DNA of 64,000 nt, taken from positions 5,270,001 to 5,334,000 of the forward strand of contig NZ_CP108100.1 in assembly GCF_036195045.1 (NCBI RefSeq), written 5' to 3'. The translations under genes were made by a program, and so were the position numbers. Positions 8,003 through 15,895 of this stretch are shown in pieces. Below the pieces are notes generated by a model, which made no database searches, was not told the origin of the DNA, and saw nothing but the letters and a program-made list of their open reading frames with translations. How positions within the stretch are numbered: position 1 is the stretch's first letter; each line of letters begins with the position of its first letter. The stretch comes from Streptomyces sp. NBC_00236 (lineage in GTDB: Bacteria; Actinomycetota; Actinomycetes; Streptomycetales; Streptomycetaceae).

Positions 8003-8997
8003 GCGGCATCGGCGTCCAGGTGATCGGGCAGCCCGAACAGCGGGAACCAGCGCGGGGTGTCCAGGAAGCAGTGCATCCCCGTGATCGCCCCGTCCTGGAT
8101 GTCGATGACCTGCACGGCCCACGGCACGAACCCGGGCCCGTCCGGATTCGGCTTGTAGTGCGCGAACGCCGGGGTGCCGTTCGCCGACGTGGCGATCAGC
8201 CGGGAACCTTCGCAGGACGCGCCGATCGACGTCATGAACCCCGCGATGTCGTCGTGCCCCTGGAGCCAGAGGTCGAACGGCGGCATGGTCATCACGGCGT
8301 CCTCGTGGAGGAGCGCGGTCAGGGCCTTCATGTCGTAACCCTCGAACGCCGCCACATACCGCTCCAGGAGCTTGCGCTGCTCCTCGTCGAGCGGGTCCGC
8401 CGCATCAGCCGTGGCGGCGTCGCCCTGGTGATCGGTCAGCGTGGCCCGCGCCCGCTGGAGCGCGCTGTTGACCGAGGCGACCGAGGTGTCGAGCAGCTCG
8501 GCGACCTCGGCCGCCTTCCACGCCAGCACCTCGCGCAGGATCAGCACCGCCCGCTGCTTCGGCGGCAGGTGCTGGAGCGCGGCGACGAACGCGAGCCGTA
8601 CCGACTCACGTGCCACGGCGGCCTCCGCCGGGTCCGCGACCGACGGCAGGATCCGCCCGTCGGGCATCGGCTCCAGCCAGGTGTTCTCCGGCAGCGGATT
8701 GAGCGCGGCCTGCGCGAGCGGCGTCGGGCCGGACAGATCGACGGGCCTGGCCCGCTTGTTGCCCGCGTTGAGCATGTCGAGGCAGACGTTCGTCGCGATG
8801 CGGTAGAGCCAGGACCGCAGCGAGGACCGGCCCTCGAACTTCTCGATGTTGCGCCACGCGCGCACCAGCGTGTCCTGGACCGCGTCCTCCGCCTCGAAGG
8901 CCGAGCCGAGCATCCGGTAGCAGTACCCGGTCAGCTCGACCCGGTGTCCTTCCAAACGACTGTCGATATCGCTCGTCGTCGCCGTCAGATCAGTCAT
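7999..8997 (-). CDS. ECF sigma factor with C-terminal SnoaL-like domain (SigG/SigX5 type)
   Basis: A 332-residue sigma factor. Region 2 spans about 20-90 (ELTGYCYRMLGSAFEAEDAVQDTLVRAW, RSWLYRIATNVCLD). Region 4 spans about 135-190 (LPPKQRAVLILREVLAWKAAEVAELLDTSVASVNSALQRAR). An added SnoaL/NTF2-like domain covers about 205-325. In this ECF class the fused domain is thought to replace a separate anti-sigma factor as the control element. The coupled small membrane protein downstream is therefore unusual. It is divergent from nothing close: the next gene upstream is also on the minus strand. Confidence 0.92.
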   Translation of the reverse strand: MTDLTATTSDIDSRLEGHRVELTGYCYRMLGSAFEAEDAVQDTLVRAWRNIEKFEGRSSLRSWLYRIATNVCLDMLNAGNKRARPVDLSGPTPLAQAALNPLPENTWLEPMPDGRILPSVADPAEAAVARESVRLAFVAALQHLPPKQRAVLILREVLAWKAAEVAELLDTSVASVNSALQRARATLTDHQGDAATADAADPLDEEQRKLLERYVAAFEGYDMKALTALLHEDAVMTMPPFDLWLQGHDDIAGFMTSIGASCEGSRLIATSANGTPAFAHYKPNPDGPGFVPWAVQVIDIQDGAITGMHCFLDTPRWFPLFGLPDHLDADAA

Positions 8998-9096
8998 CGC
9001 TCTCGCTCACCCCTGTTGCGCTGTGACACCGCTCACTTCAGCACTTCGGAAGCTACCGCAGGGCACTGACAACGGGGGCGGGAAGAGCAGAAGCGG

Positions 9097-9822
9097 TCAC
9101 GTCCCGGGCTTGCGCCCGTACACGTACACGTCGTCGCCGTTCTTCAACAGGTTCCAGTATGACTTCGCGTCGGCGGTGCGCATGTTGACGCAACCGTGCG
9201 AGCCCGGCGGGTTCCACATCTTCACGCCGACCGCGTGGAACGCCTGCCCGCCGTCGAAGAACTGCGAGTACGGCATCTTCACGTGGTAGATCGACGAGAC
9301 GTGGTTCTTGTGCTTCCAGTAGATCTTCTTGGCACCGGTCCGCGTCTCGTACCCGTTCCGCCCGGTCCGCACCGGCACCGGTCCGAACTTCAGCTTGCTG
9401 CCGTCCTGGATCCAGGTGATCTGCCGGGTGAGGTCGACGCAGGCGATGCGCCCCTTGTTCGTGGGGCACTTCTTGGCCTTGTTCGGGGTCTTCCCGGCCG
9501 CCTTCTGGGCGGCGAGCGTCTGCATGGTGCGCCAGGTGACCGGCCCGGCGTAACCGATCGTGGGGGTGACGCCGTACTTGCTCTGGAACGACCGGATCGC
9601 CTTGCAGTCGGCGGCGGACTGCTTGCCGTCCACCTTCAGGTGCAGGTACTTCTCGACCTGCTTCTGGTACGGCCCCCTGGACGTCGTGCACGACGCCGCC
9701 TCGGCCGTGCCGCCGGTGCCGAGCACGAACGCCGGTACCGCCGTCAGACCGGCGACGGCCAGCGCGAGCCCGCGCCGCGTCCGTACACCCTTCACGTTCC
9801 GTATGTTCTCCACGACTCCCAT
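9097..9822 (-). CDS. Secreted L,D-transpeptidase (YkuD) with peptidoglycan-binding domain
   Basis: A 241-residue secreted enzyme. ATG 9822 is chosen because GGGGAG lies about 10 bases upstream and it opens a signal peptide (GVRTRRGLALAVAGLTAVPAFVLG, cleavage near AEAAS). A short peptidoglycan-binding domain (about 45-105, KAIRSFQSKYGVTPTIGYAGPVTWRTM) precedes the YkuD domain, whose active site reads SHGCVNM (Cys 211) with an upstream His in FHAVGVKMWNPPGSHG. It should form 3-3 cross-links or anchor proteins in the wall. It ends VYVYGRKPGT. Confidence 0.9.
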   Translation of the reverse strand: MGVVENIRNVKGVRTRRGLALAVAGLTAVPAFVLGTGGTAEAASCTTSRGPYQKQVEKYLHLKVDGKQSAADCKAIRSFQSKYGVTPTIGYAGPVTWRTMQTLAAQKAAGKTPNKAKKCPTNKGRIACVDLTRQITWIQDGSKLKFGPVPVRTGRNGYETRTGAKKIYWKHKNHVSSIYHVKMPYSQFFDGGQAFHAVGVKMWNPPGSHGCVNMRTADAKSYWNLLKNGDDVYVYGRKPGT

Positions 9823-9907
9823 AACCGCCAACTCCCCTTCGCGCACAGTGCGGTGATTCCGCCTGCTAGACGCGCGTCGGGGAGTGGATGGTTGTGCGCC
9901 GAATGTC

Positions 9908-11227
9908 TCAGTTCTGTACGGAGACGAGTCCGGCCGGCCGCATCCGCTCCGCGCGGGCCGCCCGCGTCCCGTACAGCGTGATCGAGACGACACCGAGTAC
10001 GGCGGCCAGTCCCAGCGCGACCGTGCCCGCCCAGCCACCGGCGTGGAAGGCGACCGCGCCGAGCGTGCCGCCCGCGCTGGAGCCCAGGTAGTACGCCGAC
10101 TGGTAGAGCGCCGACGCCTGGGCGCGGCCCGTGGTGGCGGTGCGGCTCACCGAGGACGAGGCGACCGCGTGCCCGGCGAAGAAGCCGGCCGTGATCAGGA
10201 CCAGGCCGAGGAGCACGGCCACCAGCTGGTCGGCCAGCGAGAGCAGCAGACCGGCGGCCGTGGTGGAGACGGCGAGGTAGAGCGCACCCCGGCGCCCCAG
10301 CCGGGCGACGAGCTTCCCCGCAGCCGCGGAGGAGACTGTACCGACCAGATAGACGAGGAAGATCGACCCGACCACACCCTGCGGGAGGCTGAACGGCGCC
10401 TCGACGAGCCGGTAGCCGATCACCGTGTAGACCGCGCCGAACACCGTCATGAACAGTGCGCCGATCGCGTACAGCCGCCGCAGCAGCGGATCGGCGAGGT
10501 GCCCGCCGACGGTCCTGGCGAGGGCCTTCGGGTTCAGCGAGCCGGGAGAGAAGTGCTTGGCCCGGGGGATCATGAAGTGGAAGACGACGGCGCAGGCCAC
10601 GGCCAGCAGCCCGACCGCTCCGAGCGCGGCCCGCCAGCCCCACGCCTGGGCGACCCAGCCGGTGAGGATCCGGCCGCTCATCCCGCCGATGCTGTTACCG
10701 GCCACGAACAGCCCGATCGCGGCGACGAGCGCCTTCGGCCGGACCTCCTCCGCCAGGTACGCCATCGCGGAGGCGGGCAGACCGGCGAGCGCCGCACCCT
10801 GGACCGCGCGCAGCGCGATCAGCCAGCCGAGCGAGGGCGCGAACGGCACGAACAGCCCCACGGTCACCGCGACCACCAGCGAAGCGGTCATCATCTGCCG
10901 CCGCCCGAACCGCTCGGACAGCGCGCTCATCGGCAGCACACACAGCGCCAGCGCACCCGTCGCGGCGGACACCGTCCAGCTCGCCTGCCCCGCCGTGGCG
11001 CCGAAGGAGGCGGAGACGGCGGGCAACAGGGCCTGGGTGGAGTAGAGGAGCGCGAAGGTCGCGACACCGGCGGCGAAGAGCGCGAAGCTCATCCGGCGAT
11101 AGCCGGGGCGTCCGGGCTCGAGCCGGTCTGCGGTGGCGGACGCGACGGGAGCGGCTGCGGCGACGGGGGACGACTGGGTCGAGGCGGCCACGATGAGGGT
11201 GGACGCCCCGGTACTGGCAGGAGGCAT
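9908..11227 (-). CDS. MFS transporter (YnfM-like)
   Basis: A 439-residue major facilitator with 12 predicted membrane segments after a 45-residue cytosolic Ala/Ser-rich lead. The loop-2 motif reads ALSERFGRRQMM, and a second-half counterpart reads GKLVARLGRRGALY. The family exports small molecules or drugs; the substrate here is unknown. It is transcribed away from a LysR regulator with a 62-base shared promoter region, the usual arrangement for local control by that regulator. Confidence 0.9.
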   Translation of the reverse strand: MPPASTGASTLIVAASTQSSPVAAAAPVASATADRLEPGRPGYRRMSFALFAAGVATFALLYSTQALLPAVSASFGATAGQASWTVSAATGALALCVLPMSALSERFGRRQMMTASLVVAVTVGLFVPFAPSLGWLIALRAVQGAALAGLPASAMAYLAEEVRPKALVAAIGLFVAGNSIGGMSGRILTGWVAQAWGWRAALGAVGLLAVACAVVFHFMIPRAKHFSPGSLNPKALARTVGGHLADPLLRRLYAIGALFMTVFGAVYTVIGYRLVEAPFSLPQGVVGSIFLVYLVGTVSSAAAGKLVARLGRRGALYLAVSTTAAGLLLSLADQLVAVLLGLVLITAGFFAGHAVASSSVSRTATTGRAQASALYQSAYYLGSSAGGTLGAVAFHAGGWAGTVALGLAAVLGVVSITLYGTRAARAERMRPAGLVSVQN

Positions 11228-11289
11228 GCCACGAACGTATGCCGCCGCCTTTCATGCGTCCAATGCACAAACGCGCAATAATCAATCCC
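11228..11289. promoter_or_regulatory. Divergent MFS/LysR promoter with LysR-type imperfect palindrome
   Basis: The 62 bases between the divergent starts contain AATGCACAAACGCGCAAT (about 11260-11278), an imperfect inverted repeat (AATGCaC / GcGCAAT). This is a likely binding site for the LysR protein on both promoters. The region is AT-rich near the LysR start (AATAATCAATCCC). Confidence 0.45.
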
Positions 11290-12243
11290 ATGGCGCATCA
11301 GCACAGCTCACAGCCTCGGCTGTCACCAAGCAGTTACGAAGAAGACATCCGCGCGGTCCTCGCGCCGCGCCTGGCGTACTTCGAGGCCGTGGCCCGCCAC
11401 GAACACGTGACCCGTGCCGCGCACGAGCTCGGCGTCCCCCAGTCCACGCTCTCGCGGGCCATGGTCCGCCTGGAACAGGACCTGGGCGTGGCCCTGTTCG
11501 CCCGCAAGGGCCGCACGGTCTCCCTCACCCCCGCGGGCCGCACCTTCCTCGGCTCGGCGGAACGGGCACTCGCGGAGGTGGAGAAGGCCGCCGACTCGGT
11601 ACGGGCCGACGCCGACCCCACCGCCGGCAAGGTCGCCTTCGGCTTCCTCCACACGATGGGCTCGGAAACCGTCCCCGCCCTCATCCGCGCCTTCCGCGTC
11701 GACCACCCCCGGGTCCGCTTCCAGCTCGTCCAGAACTACGGCGAAGCCATGATCGAACGCCTCCGCGCCGGCGGCCTCGACCTCTGCCTCACCTCACCCG
11801 TCCCGGACGCCCCGGACCTGGTCGCCCGCCGCCTGGACGAACAGCGCCTGCGCCTGGTCGTCCCCGAGGACCACCGCCTGGCCAGCCGCCGCCGCATCCG
11901 CCTGGCGGAGGCCGCCGACGAAACCTTCGTCACCCTGGAACCCGGCTACGGCCTGCGCCGCATCACGGACGACCTCTGCACGGAGGCGGGCTTCGTCCCC
12001 CGCGTCGCGTTCGAGGGCGAGGAGGCGGAGACCCTGCGCGGCCTGGTCGCGGCCGGCCTGGGCGTGGCCCTGCTCCCGCCTCCGGCGGTGGCCCGCCCGG
12101 GGGTGGTGGAACTGACGGTGACGGCACCGCGGGCCGCTCGGGAGATCGGGGTGGCGTGGCTGGACGGTCACCCGGACACCCCGCCGGTGGCGGCGTTCAA
12201 GAAGTTCCTGCTGTCGCGGCGGGGGAATTTGCTGCCGGACTGA
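11290..12243 (+). CDS. LysR-family transcriptional regulator
   Basis: A 317-residue regulator. The winged helix-turn-helix (about 20-80) reads AYFEAVARHEHVTRAAHELGVPQSTLSRAMVRLEQDLGVALF. A periplasmic-binding-like effector domain (about 105-305) follows, with KVAFGFLHTMGSETVPALIRAF opening it. ATG 11290 is preferred over upstream in-frame ATGs at 11239 and 11254, which lie in the operator region. It probably controls the divergent MFS exporter in response to that exporter's substrate. Confidence 0.9.
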   Translation: MAHQHSSQPRLSPSSYEEDIRAVLAPRLAYFEAVARHEHVTRAAHELGVPQSTLSRAMVRLEQDLGVALFARKGRTVSLTPAGRTFLGSAERALAEVEKAADSVRADADPTAGKVAFGFLHTMGSETVPALIRAFRVDHPRVRFQLVQNYGEAMIERLRAGGLDLCLTSPVPDAPDLVARRLDEQRLRLVVPEDHRLASRRRIRLAEAADETFVTLEPGYGLRRITDDLCTEAGFVPRVAFEGEEAETLRGLVAAGLGVALLPPPAVARPGVVELTVTAPRAAREIGVAWLDGHPDTPPVAAFKKFLLSRRGNLLPD

Positions 12244-12253
12244 GGGACACGGC

Positions 12254-12811
12254 TCAGTACGGAGCCATCACCAGGTCGCCGATCACCTGGAGCCCTACCT
12301 GCGCGGCCAGCCAGGGCGCGCGCTCGGCCTCGATCTGCTTCACGTGGACGAAGACGGTGTGATCGGTGGCCGGTTGCTCCAGGTCGAGGTCGCGGACGTT
12401 GACGCACAGGGTCACGAAGGCGCCCCTGGATCCTCCGTAGCCCAGGCCTACCTCGGGGGCGGCCGGCCAGCCCTCGAAGTCCCACCGCACGGTGGCTGGG
12501 GTGTCATGCAACGATTTGAGGAACGGTCCCACCGTCTCCGGGTCCGCTGCCCGGGCCCTCACGCGAATGGGCAGATGGGCCGACGGATCGTCGCCGGCCT
12601 CCGACGACGCCTCACTGTCACCTTCGGCGTACCACATCGCCCGCGGCAACACCTCCAACAGAGGCGTCAGGGTTCTTGTCGAGGAGACGCGTGCCTCGTA
12701 GTCGATTTCGAGCTCTCGCAGGTCAGCGATCGCAAGCAACCGCTCGACAACGCGCAGCCCTTCCGACAGATCGGTGGTTCTGAGGACGGGTTGCGCATAC
12801 GAGTTGGCCAT
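12254..12811 (-). CDS. Hypothetical protein, 185 residues
   Basis: I do not recognise this gene. It is soluble, acidic and lacks a signal peptide or membrane segment. Recognisable stretches are LRTTDLSEGLRVVERLLAIADLRELEIDYEARVSS and a C-terminal beta-rich part (GAFVTLCVNVRDLDLEQPATDHTVFVHVKQIEAERAPWLAAQVG) that looks like a domain with alternating strands. Codon use matches its neighbours. It is convergent with the LysR gene and stands alone upstream of the DUF397 gene, with about 130 bases between them. Confidence 0.7.
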   Translation of the reverse strand: MANSYAQPVLRTTDLSEGLRVVERLLAIADLRELEIDYEARVSSTRTLTPLLEVLPRAMWYAEGDSEASSEAGDDPSAHLPIRVRARAADPETVGPFLKSLHDTPATVRWDFEGWPAAPEVGLGYGGSRGAFVTLCVNVRDLDLEQPATDHTVFVHVKQIEAERAPWLAAQVGLQVIGDLVMAPY

Positions 12812-12943
12812 GGGCGGTGATTCTGTCGAGCTCAGCGCTGCGGCGCGACCAAGTTTCGTACGCCGAACGCCTCTCGGCCCCGTAGGCCTCCAGGCATGTC
12901 CGCCGGCGAATCGGCGGCGATCAGGGCACGGGAGTGCCGCTGA

Positions 12944-13135
12944 TCAGGACGCGGCGGTGGACGCGTACGCCGTGAAGTCCGACCAAGCGGCCGTGGAGAC
13001 GGCGAATGGGCGCCGGTCGGTGTCCTTGGAGTCGCGGACGTGGACGGTGCGGGCGGCCAGGGCGACCTCGACGCAGTTGTCGCCATCGCCGCCGCTGTAG
13101 CTGCTCTTGAACCAGTTCAGCTCTGTGGTGCTCAT
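12944..13135 (-). CDS. DUF397 protein
   Basis: A 63-residue protein with the DUF397 pattern: WFKSSYSGGDGDNCVEVA, then VHVRDSKD, then FAVSTAAWSDFTAY. Its ATG overlaps the stop of the XRE gene (ATGA), so the two are coupled. In Streptomyces these partner XRE/DUF5753 regulators (WhiJ and AbaA-like loci) and are thought to bind or antagonise them. Confidence 0.93.
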   Translation of the reverse strand: MSTTELNWFKSSYSGGDGDNCVEVALAARTVHVRDSKDTDRRPFAVSTAAWSDFTAYASTAAS

Positions 13136-13980
13136 AGCGCTCCTCGCATCCGTTCCAGCAAGCTCACCGTAGCCCGGCAATCCAGGGCCTGGGAACGCAG
13201 CTTGCCATAGCGCTGGAGCAGGATGCTGACTTCGCTCGGAGCGGTGAGCAGGGCGCTTGAGCGGTGGCCCTCGGTGTAGCCGAACCACTGGTTGGCCTGG
13301 CTCTCGGCCAGATACATCTGCCCGTCGATCCCCGTGTGGTCCTGTTGTCGGAGCGGCATGACCTGGATCTCCACGTTGGTGTACCGCCCGATGTGCAGCA
13401 GGTGGTCGATGACGAGGGCGGTCACGCGCGCCCCGCCCACCTGGCGCTCCAGGATGCCCTGCTCGATGACGAAGCTGAAGGCGGTGTTGGGGCGTTCGCA
13501 CAGGAGCCGCTGACGTTCGAGCCGAGCCGTGACCTGTCGTTGAATCTGTGTCTCCGTGAGAGGCGGCAACTGGCGTTCAAACACGGCCCGGATGTATCCC
13601 TCGGGCTGTAACAGCCCAGGAATCCCCCGGCACTCGTACGCATACAGCGTGATCGCTTCCTCCTCGATCCCCGCCCACTGCTGGAACCAGGAGGCGAGCC
13701 CGGCCCTCCTGCGCAGACTCCGCGCGGCGGCGCCGAGGACCTTGCCCGCGACCGCCCCCAGGGCCTCCGCTGCCCGTTCCGGGAGGTTCTCCGGCGGGAA
13801 CCGCTTGCCCTGCTCGATCTTGGCGATGTAGGCGGGCGAGTACTGCACGCGGGGTGCGAAGTCCTCCTGGGTGAGGCCGGCGGCTTCGCGCAGGGCCTTC
13901 AGTACGGCCCCGAACGTCCGCAGGCTGTCGGACAGCTCGGGCTCGCCGCTCGTCGTGGTGCTCTCGTGGTCCGCCGTCAT
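13132..13980 (-). CDS. XRE-family regulator with DUF5753 domain (WhiJ-like)
   Basis: A 282-residue regulator. The HTH_3 domain (about 20-80) reads FGAVLKALREAAGLTQEDFAPRVQYSPAYIAKIEQGKRFPP. The DUF5753 effector domain (about 100-275) contains WFQQWAGIEEEAITLYAYECRGIPGLLQPEGYIRAVF. ATG 13980 has GGGGCGGCG before it. It is coupled to the DUF397 gene and transcribed away from an anti-sigma-type ATPase gene, completing the three-gene WhiJ-like module. The inverted repeat at 14055-14080 in the shared promoter is a likely autoregulatory site. Confidence 0.93.
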   Translation of the reverse strand: MTADHESTTTSGEPELSDSLRTFGAVLKALREAAGLTQEDFAPRVQYSPAYIAKIEQGKRFPPENLPERAAEALGAVAGKVLGAAARSLRRRAGLASWFQQWAGIEEEAITLYAYECRGIPGLLQPEGYIRAVFERQLPPLTETQIQRQVTARLERQRLLCERPNTAFSFVIEQGILERQVGGARVTALVIDHLLHIGRYTNVEIQVMPLRQQDHTGIDGQMYLAESQANQWFGYTEGHRSSALLTAPSEVSILLQRYGKLRSQALDCRATVSLLERMRGAL

Positions 13981-14054
13981 CGCCGCCCCGTCTTTCGCGC
14001 ATCGATCAACGCGACAATGATCACGGACGGTTACCCACCCCGTCCAGAGCGTCA

Positions 14055-14080
14055 ACCCATACAGAGGGATCTGTATGGGT
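14055..14080. promoter_or_regulatory. 26-bp perfect inverted repeat in the XRE/ATPase divergent promoter
   Basis: Arms ACCCATACAGA (14055-14065) and TCTGTATGGGT (14070-14080) are exact complements separated by GGGA. The repeat lies 75 bases from the XRE start and 45 from the ATPase start. It is too AT-rich for chance in this context and faces no terminating gene, so it reads as an operator. Confidence 0.65.
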
Positions 14081-14124
14081 GTTGTTCCTGCTGGCGCGGG
14101 TGGTCCAGGCGGAACGCTGGGCGC

Positions 14125-14571
14125 ATGACAGCACTGCAAGCCCAACCGCCCGTAACCGTAAGCGTGTTCGTCCAGAGGTGTTCTGCCACCCGCCGGGGCG
14201 CGACCCTCGCGCGGCGGCTGGCCGTGTGGAAGCTCGACGCCTGGGGGGTCCCGTACGGCACGCAGCTCTCCGACACCGTGGCCCTGCTCGTCGCCGAGCT
14301 CGCGGCCAACGCGGTCCTGCACGGGCGGGTTCCGGGGCGCGACTTCGAGCTGCGGCTCGTGTACGCGTACGGGACCGGAGTCGTACGCGTCGAGATCTCC
14401 GACACCCACGAGGCCCGCCCGGACCCCGCCGCCGTGCCCCGGCCCGACCCGGAGGCCGACGGGGGCAGGGGCCTCCTCATCGTGGAGGCCCTCGCCTCCC
14501 GCTGGGGCGTGAGCGATCGGGTCGGGCCGGGCAAGACCGTGTGGGCGGAGGCGGGACCGGTTGCCCGGTGA
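14125..14571 (+). CDS. ATP-binding protein of the anti-sigma kinase fold (HATPase_c)
   Basis: A 148-residue GHKL-type ATPase like RsbW/SpoIIAB. The N box reads LVAELAANAVLHGRV and the G-type loops read VEISDTHE and GGRGLLIVEALASRWGV. It has no transmembrane or sensor part. Such genes are the third member of WhiJ-like modules with XRE/DUF5753 and DUF397 proteins. ATG 14125 is used because it begins the conserved domain; the upstream frame crosses the promoter. Confidence 0.88.
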   Translation: MTALQAQPPVTVSVFVQRCSATRRGATLARRLAVWKLDAWGVPYGTQLSDTVALLVAELAANAVLHGRVPGRDFELRLVYAYGTGVVRVEISDTHEARPDPAAVPRPDPEADGGRGLLIVEALASRWGVSDRVGPGKTVWAEAGPVAR

Positions 14572-14599
14572 GAGCCGAGCGGGTCCGGGTCCGGCTCCG

Positions 14600-14917
14600 T
14601 CAGGAGAGGGGCTCGTGGTTGGCCCAGACGACCTTGTAGGCGTGGCGGGACTGCCAGCGCTTGATGACGTCATCGAGGCCGGGGGCCGTGAACGAAGCGT
14701 TGAGGGCGTCGAGGCCGGCGAGGGCGATCTGCACGATCGCGGTGGCCGTGGGTAGGGGGCTGTGCTCCTCGGCGGGTACGCGGATGTGGCGCGACGCCGC
14801 GAACGTCTGGATCTGCCCCGAGTCGCGCATGACCTGTTCGATGTCCTTGAGGAACTGATCCAGCTCGGTGTCCGGGACGGGCTCGGTGAAAGAGACGATC
14901 ATTGTGTGGTGAATCAT
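14600..14917 (-). CDS. Small hypothetical protein, possible dimeric alpha/beta-barrel
   Basis: A 105-residue soluble protein. MIVSFTEPVPDTELDQFLKDIEQVMRDSG resembles the strand-helix opening of ferredoxin-like Dabb/ABM proteins, and the C-terminal YKVVWANHEPLS could be the closing strand. The family is not certain. It is transcribed away from a LysR regulator with 69 bases between starts, so it is the likely target of that regulator. Confidence 0.65.
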   Translation of the reverse strand: MIHHTMIVSFTEPVPDTELDQFLKDIEQVMRDSGQIQTFAASRHIRVPAEEHSPLPTATAIVQIALAGLDALNASFTAPGLDDVIKRWQSRHAYKVVWANHEPLS

Positions 14918-14930
14918 GGGTCAATCGAAC

Positions 14931-14963
14931 CTCGCCCCAGGAACGAAGTCCAAGACCGATTGA
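14931..14963. promoter_or_regulatory. Inverted repeat in the LysR/hypothetical divergent promoter
   Basis: TCAATCG (14931-14937) and CGATTGA (14957-14963) are exact complements 19 bases apart in the 69-base divergent region. This is a candidate operator for the LysR protein, although the spacing is wider than the classic T-N11-A box. Confidence 0.45.
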
Positions 14964-14986
14964 TTCTTCGGCGATAACCTGGAGGC

Positions 14987-15889
14987 ATGAGTGATCTGGA
15001 GACGCGTGAGCTGGAGTACTTCGTCGCGGTCGCCGAAGAGCTGCACTTCGGCCATGCCGCCGCGCGCCTCGCCATCGCACAGCCGGCGCTGTCGAAAGCG
15101 ATTCAACGGGTCGAATCCCGACTCGGCGTTCAGCTGCTCCTGCGCTCCAGCCGCCGCGTGTCGCTGACCCCGGCCGGGGAGGCCCTGCTGCACCACGGCC
15201 GCCACGCGCTCAACGCGGTGAGCGCGGCGGCCCGGAGTGCGCGCCGGGCCGGTGACGTCCAGGCGCAGCTGCGGCTGGTGATCAAGCCCGGTGGTGATGC
15301 CAACCTGCTGTCCGGGATCCTCGCCGCGTACGCCGGTCAGCCCGATGCACGCAGGGTGGACGTCCTGTTCGGCGGCGCCACCGACCGGGCCGACTATCTG
15401 CGTGACGGCAGAGCCGATGTGGCGCTGCTGTACGCGCCGTTCGACGACCTCACGGGACTGGAGTCCGAGACGCTGTTCGTCGAAGGGCGCGTGGCGATTC
15501 TGCCCCGGGACCACAGGCTGGCCGCGTACGACGAACTGCGCATGGCCGACCTGGAGCACGAGACGCTGCCGCGCTGGAAGGGGGTGCCCGGCGGCGGGAC
15601 CGGGCCGGAGATCGGGGACGTGGCGCAGATGACGCAGATGATCATGCTCGGCCGGACCATCGCGATCCTGCCGCGCTCGTCCGTCGAACCGGTTCACCCG
15701 GGGCTGGTCTACAGGCCGGTGGTCGATGCGGCGCCCAGCCGCCTGGTCGTCGCGTGGTCGCAGCTGGACCAGCGGCCCCTCGTCGCCTCGTTCGTCGCCG
15801 CAGCGGTCGCCGCGAGCCGGTCGCAGCCGGGAGTTGGCGCTGGGGCGCGTCCCGACAGGCTGAGTCGTACGAACTCGTCCAAAAGATGA
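14987..15889 (+). CDS. LysR-family transcriptional regulator
   Basis: A 300-residue regulator. The HTH (about 6-65) reads ELEYFVAVAEELHFGHAAARLAIAQPALSKAIQRVESRLGV. The effector-binding domain follows with LRLVIKPGGDANLLSGILAAYAGQ. The C-terminal 20 residues are basic and low in complexity. GGAGG lies only one base before the ATG, an unusually short spacing. It is convergent with the propeller gene: 6 bases separate the stops. Confidence 0.9.
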   Translation: MSDLETRELEYFVAVAEELHFGHAAARLAIAQPALSKAIQRVESRLGVQLLLRSSRRVSLTPAGEALLHHGRHALNAVSAAARSARRAGDVQAQLRLVIKPGGDANLLSGILAAYAGQPDARRVDVLFGGATDRADYLRDGRADVALLYAPFDDLTGLESETLFVEGRVAILPRDHRLAAYDELRMADLEHETLPRWKGVPGGGTGPEIGDVAQMTQMIMLGRTIAILPRSSVEPVHPGLVYRPVVDAAPSRLVVAWSQLDQRPLVASFVAAAVAASRSQPGVGAGARPDRLSRTNSSKR

Positions 15890-15895
15890 CAGCCC

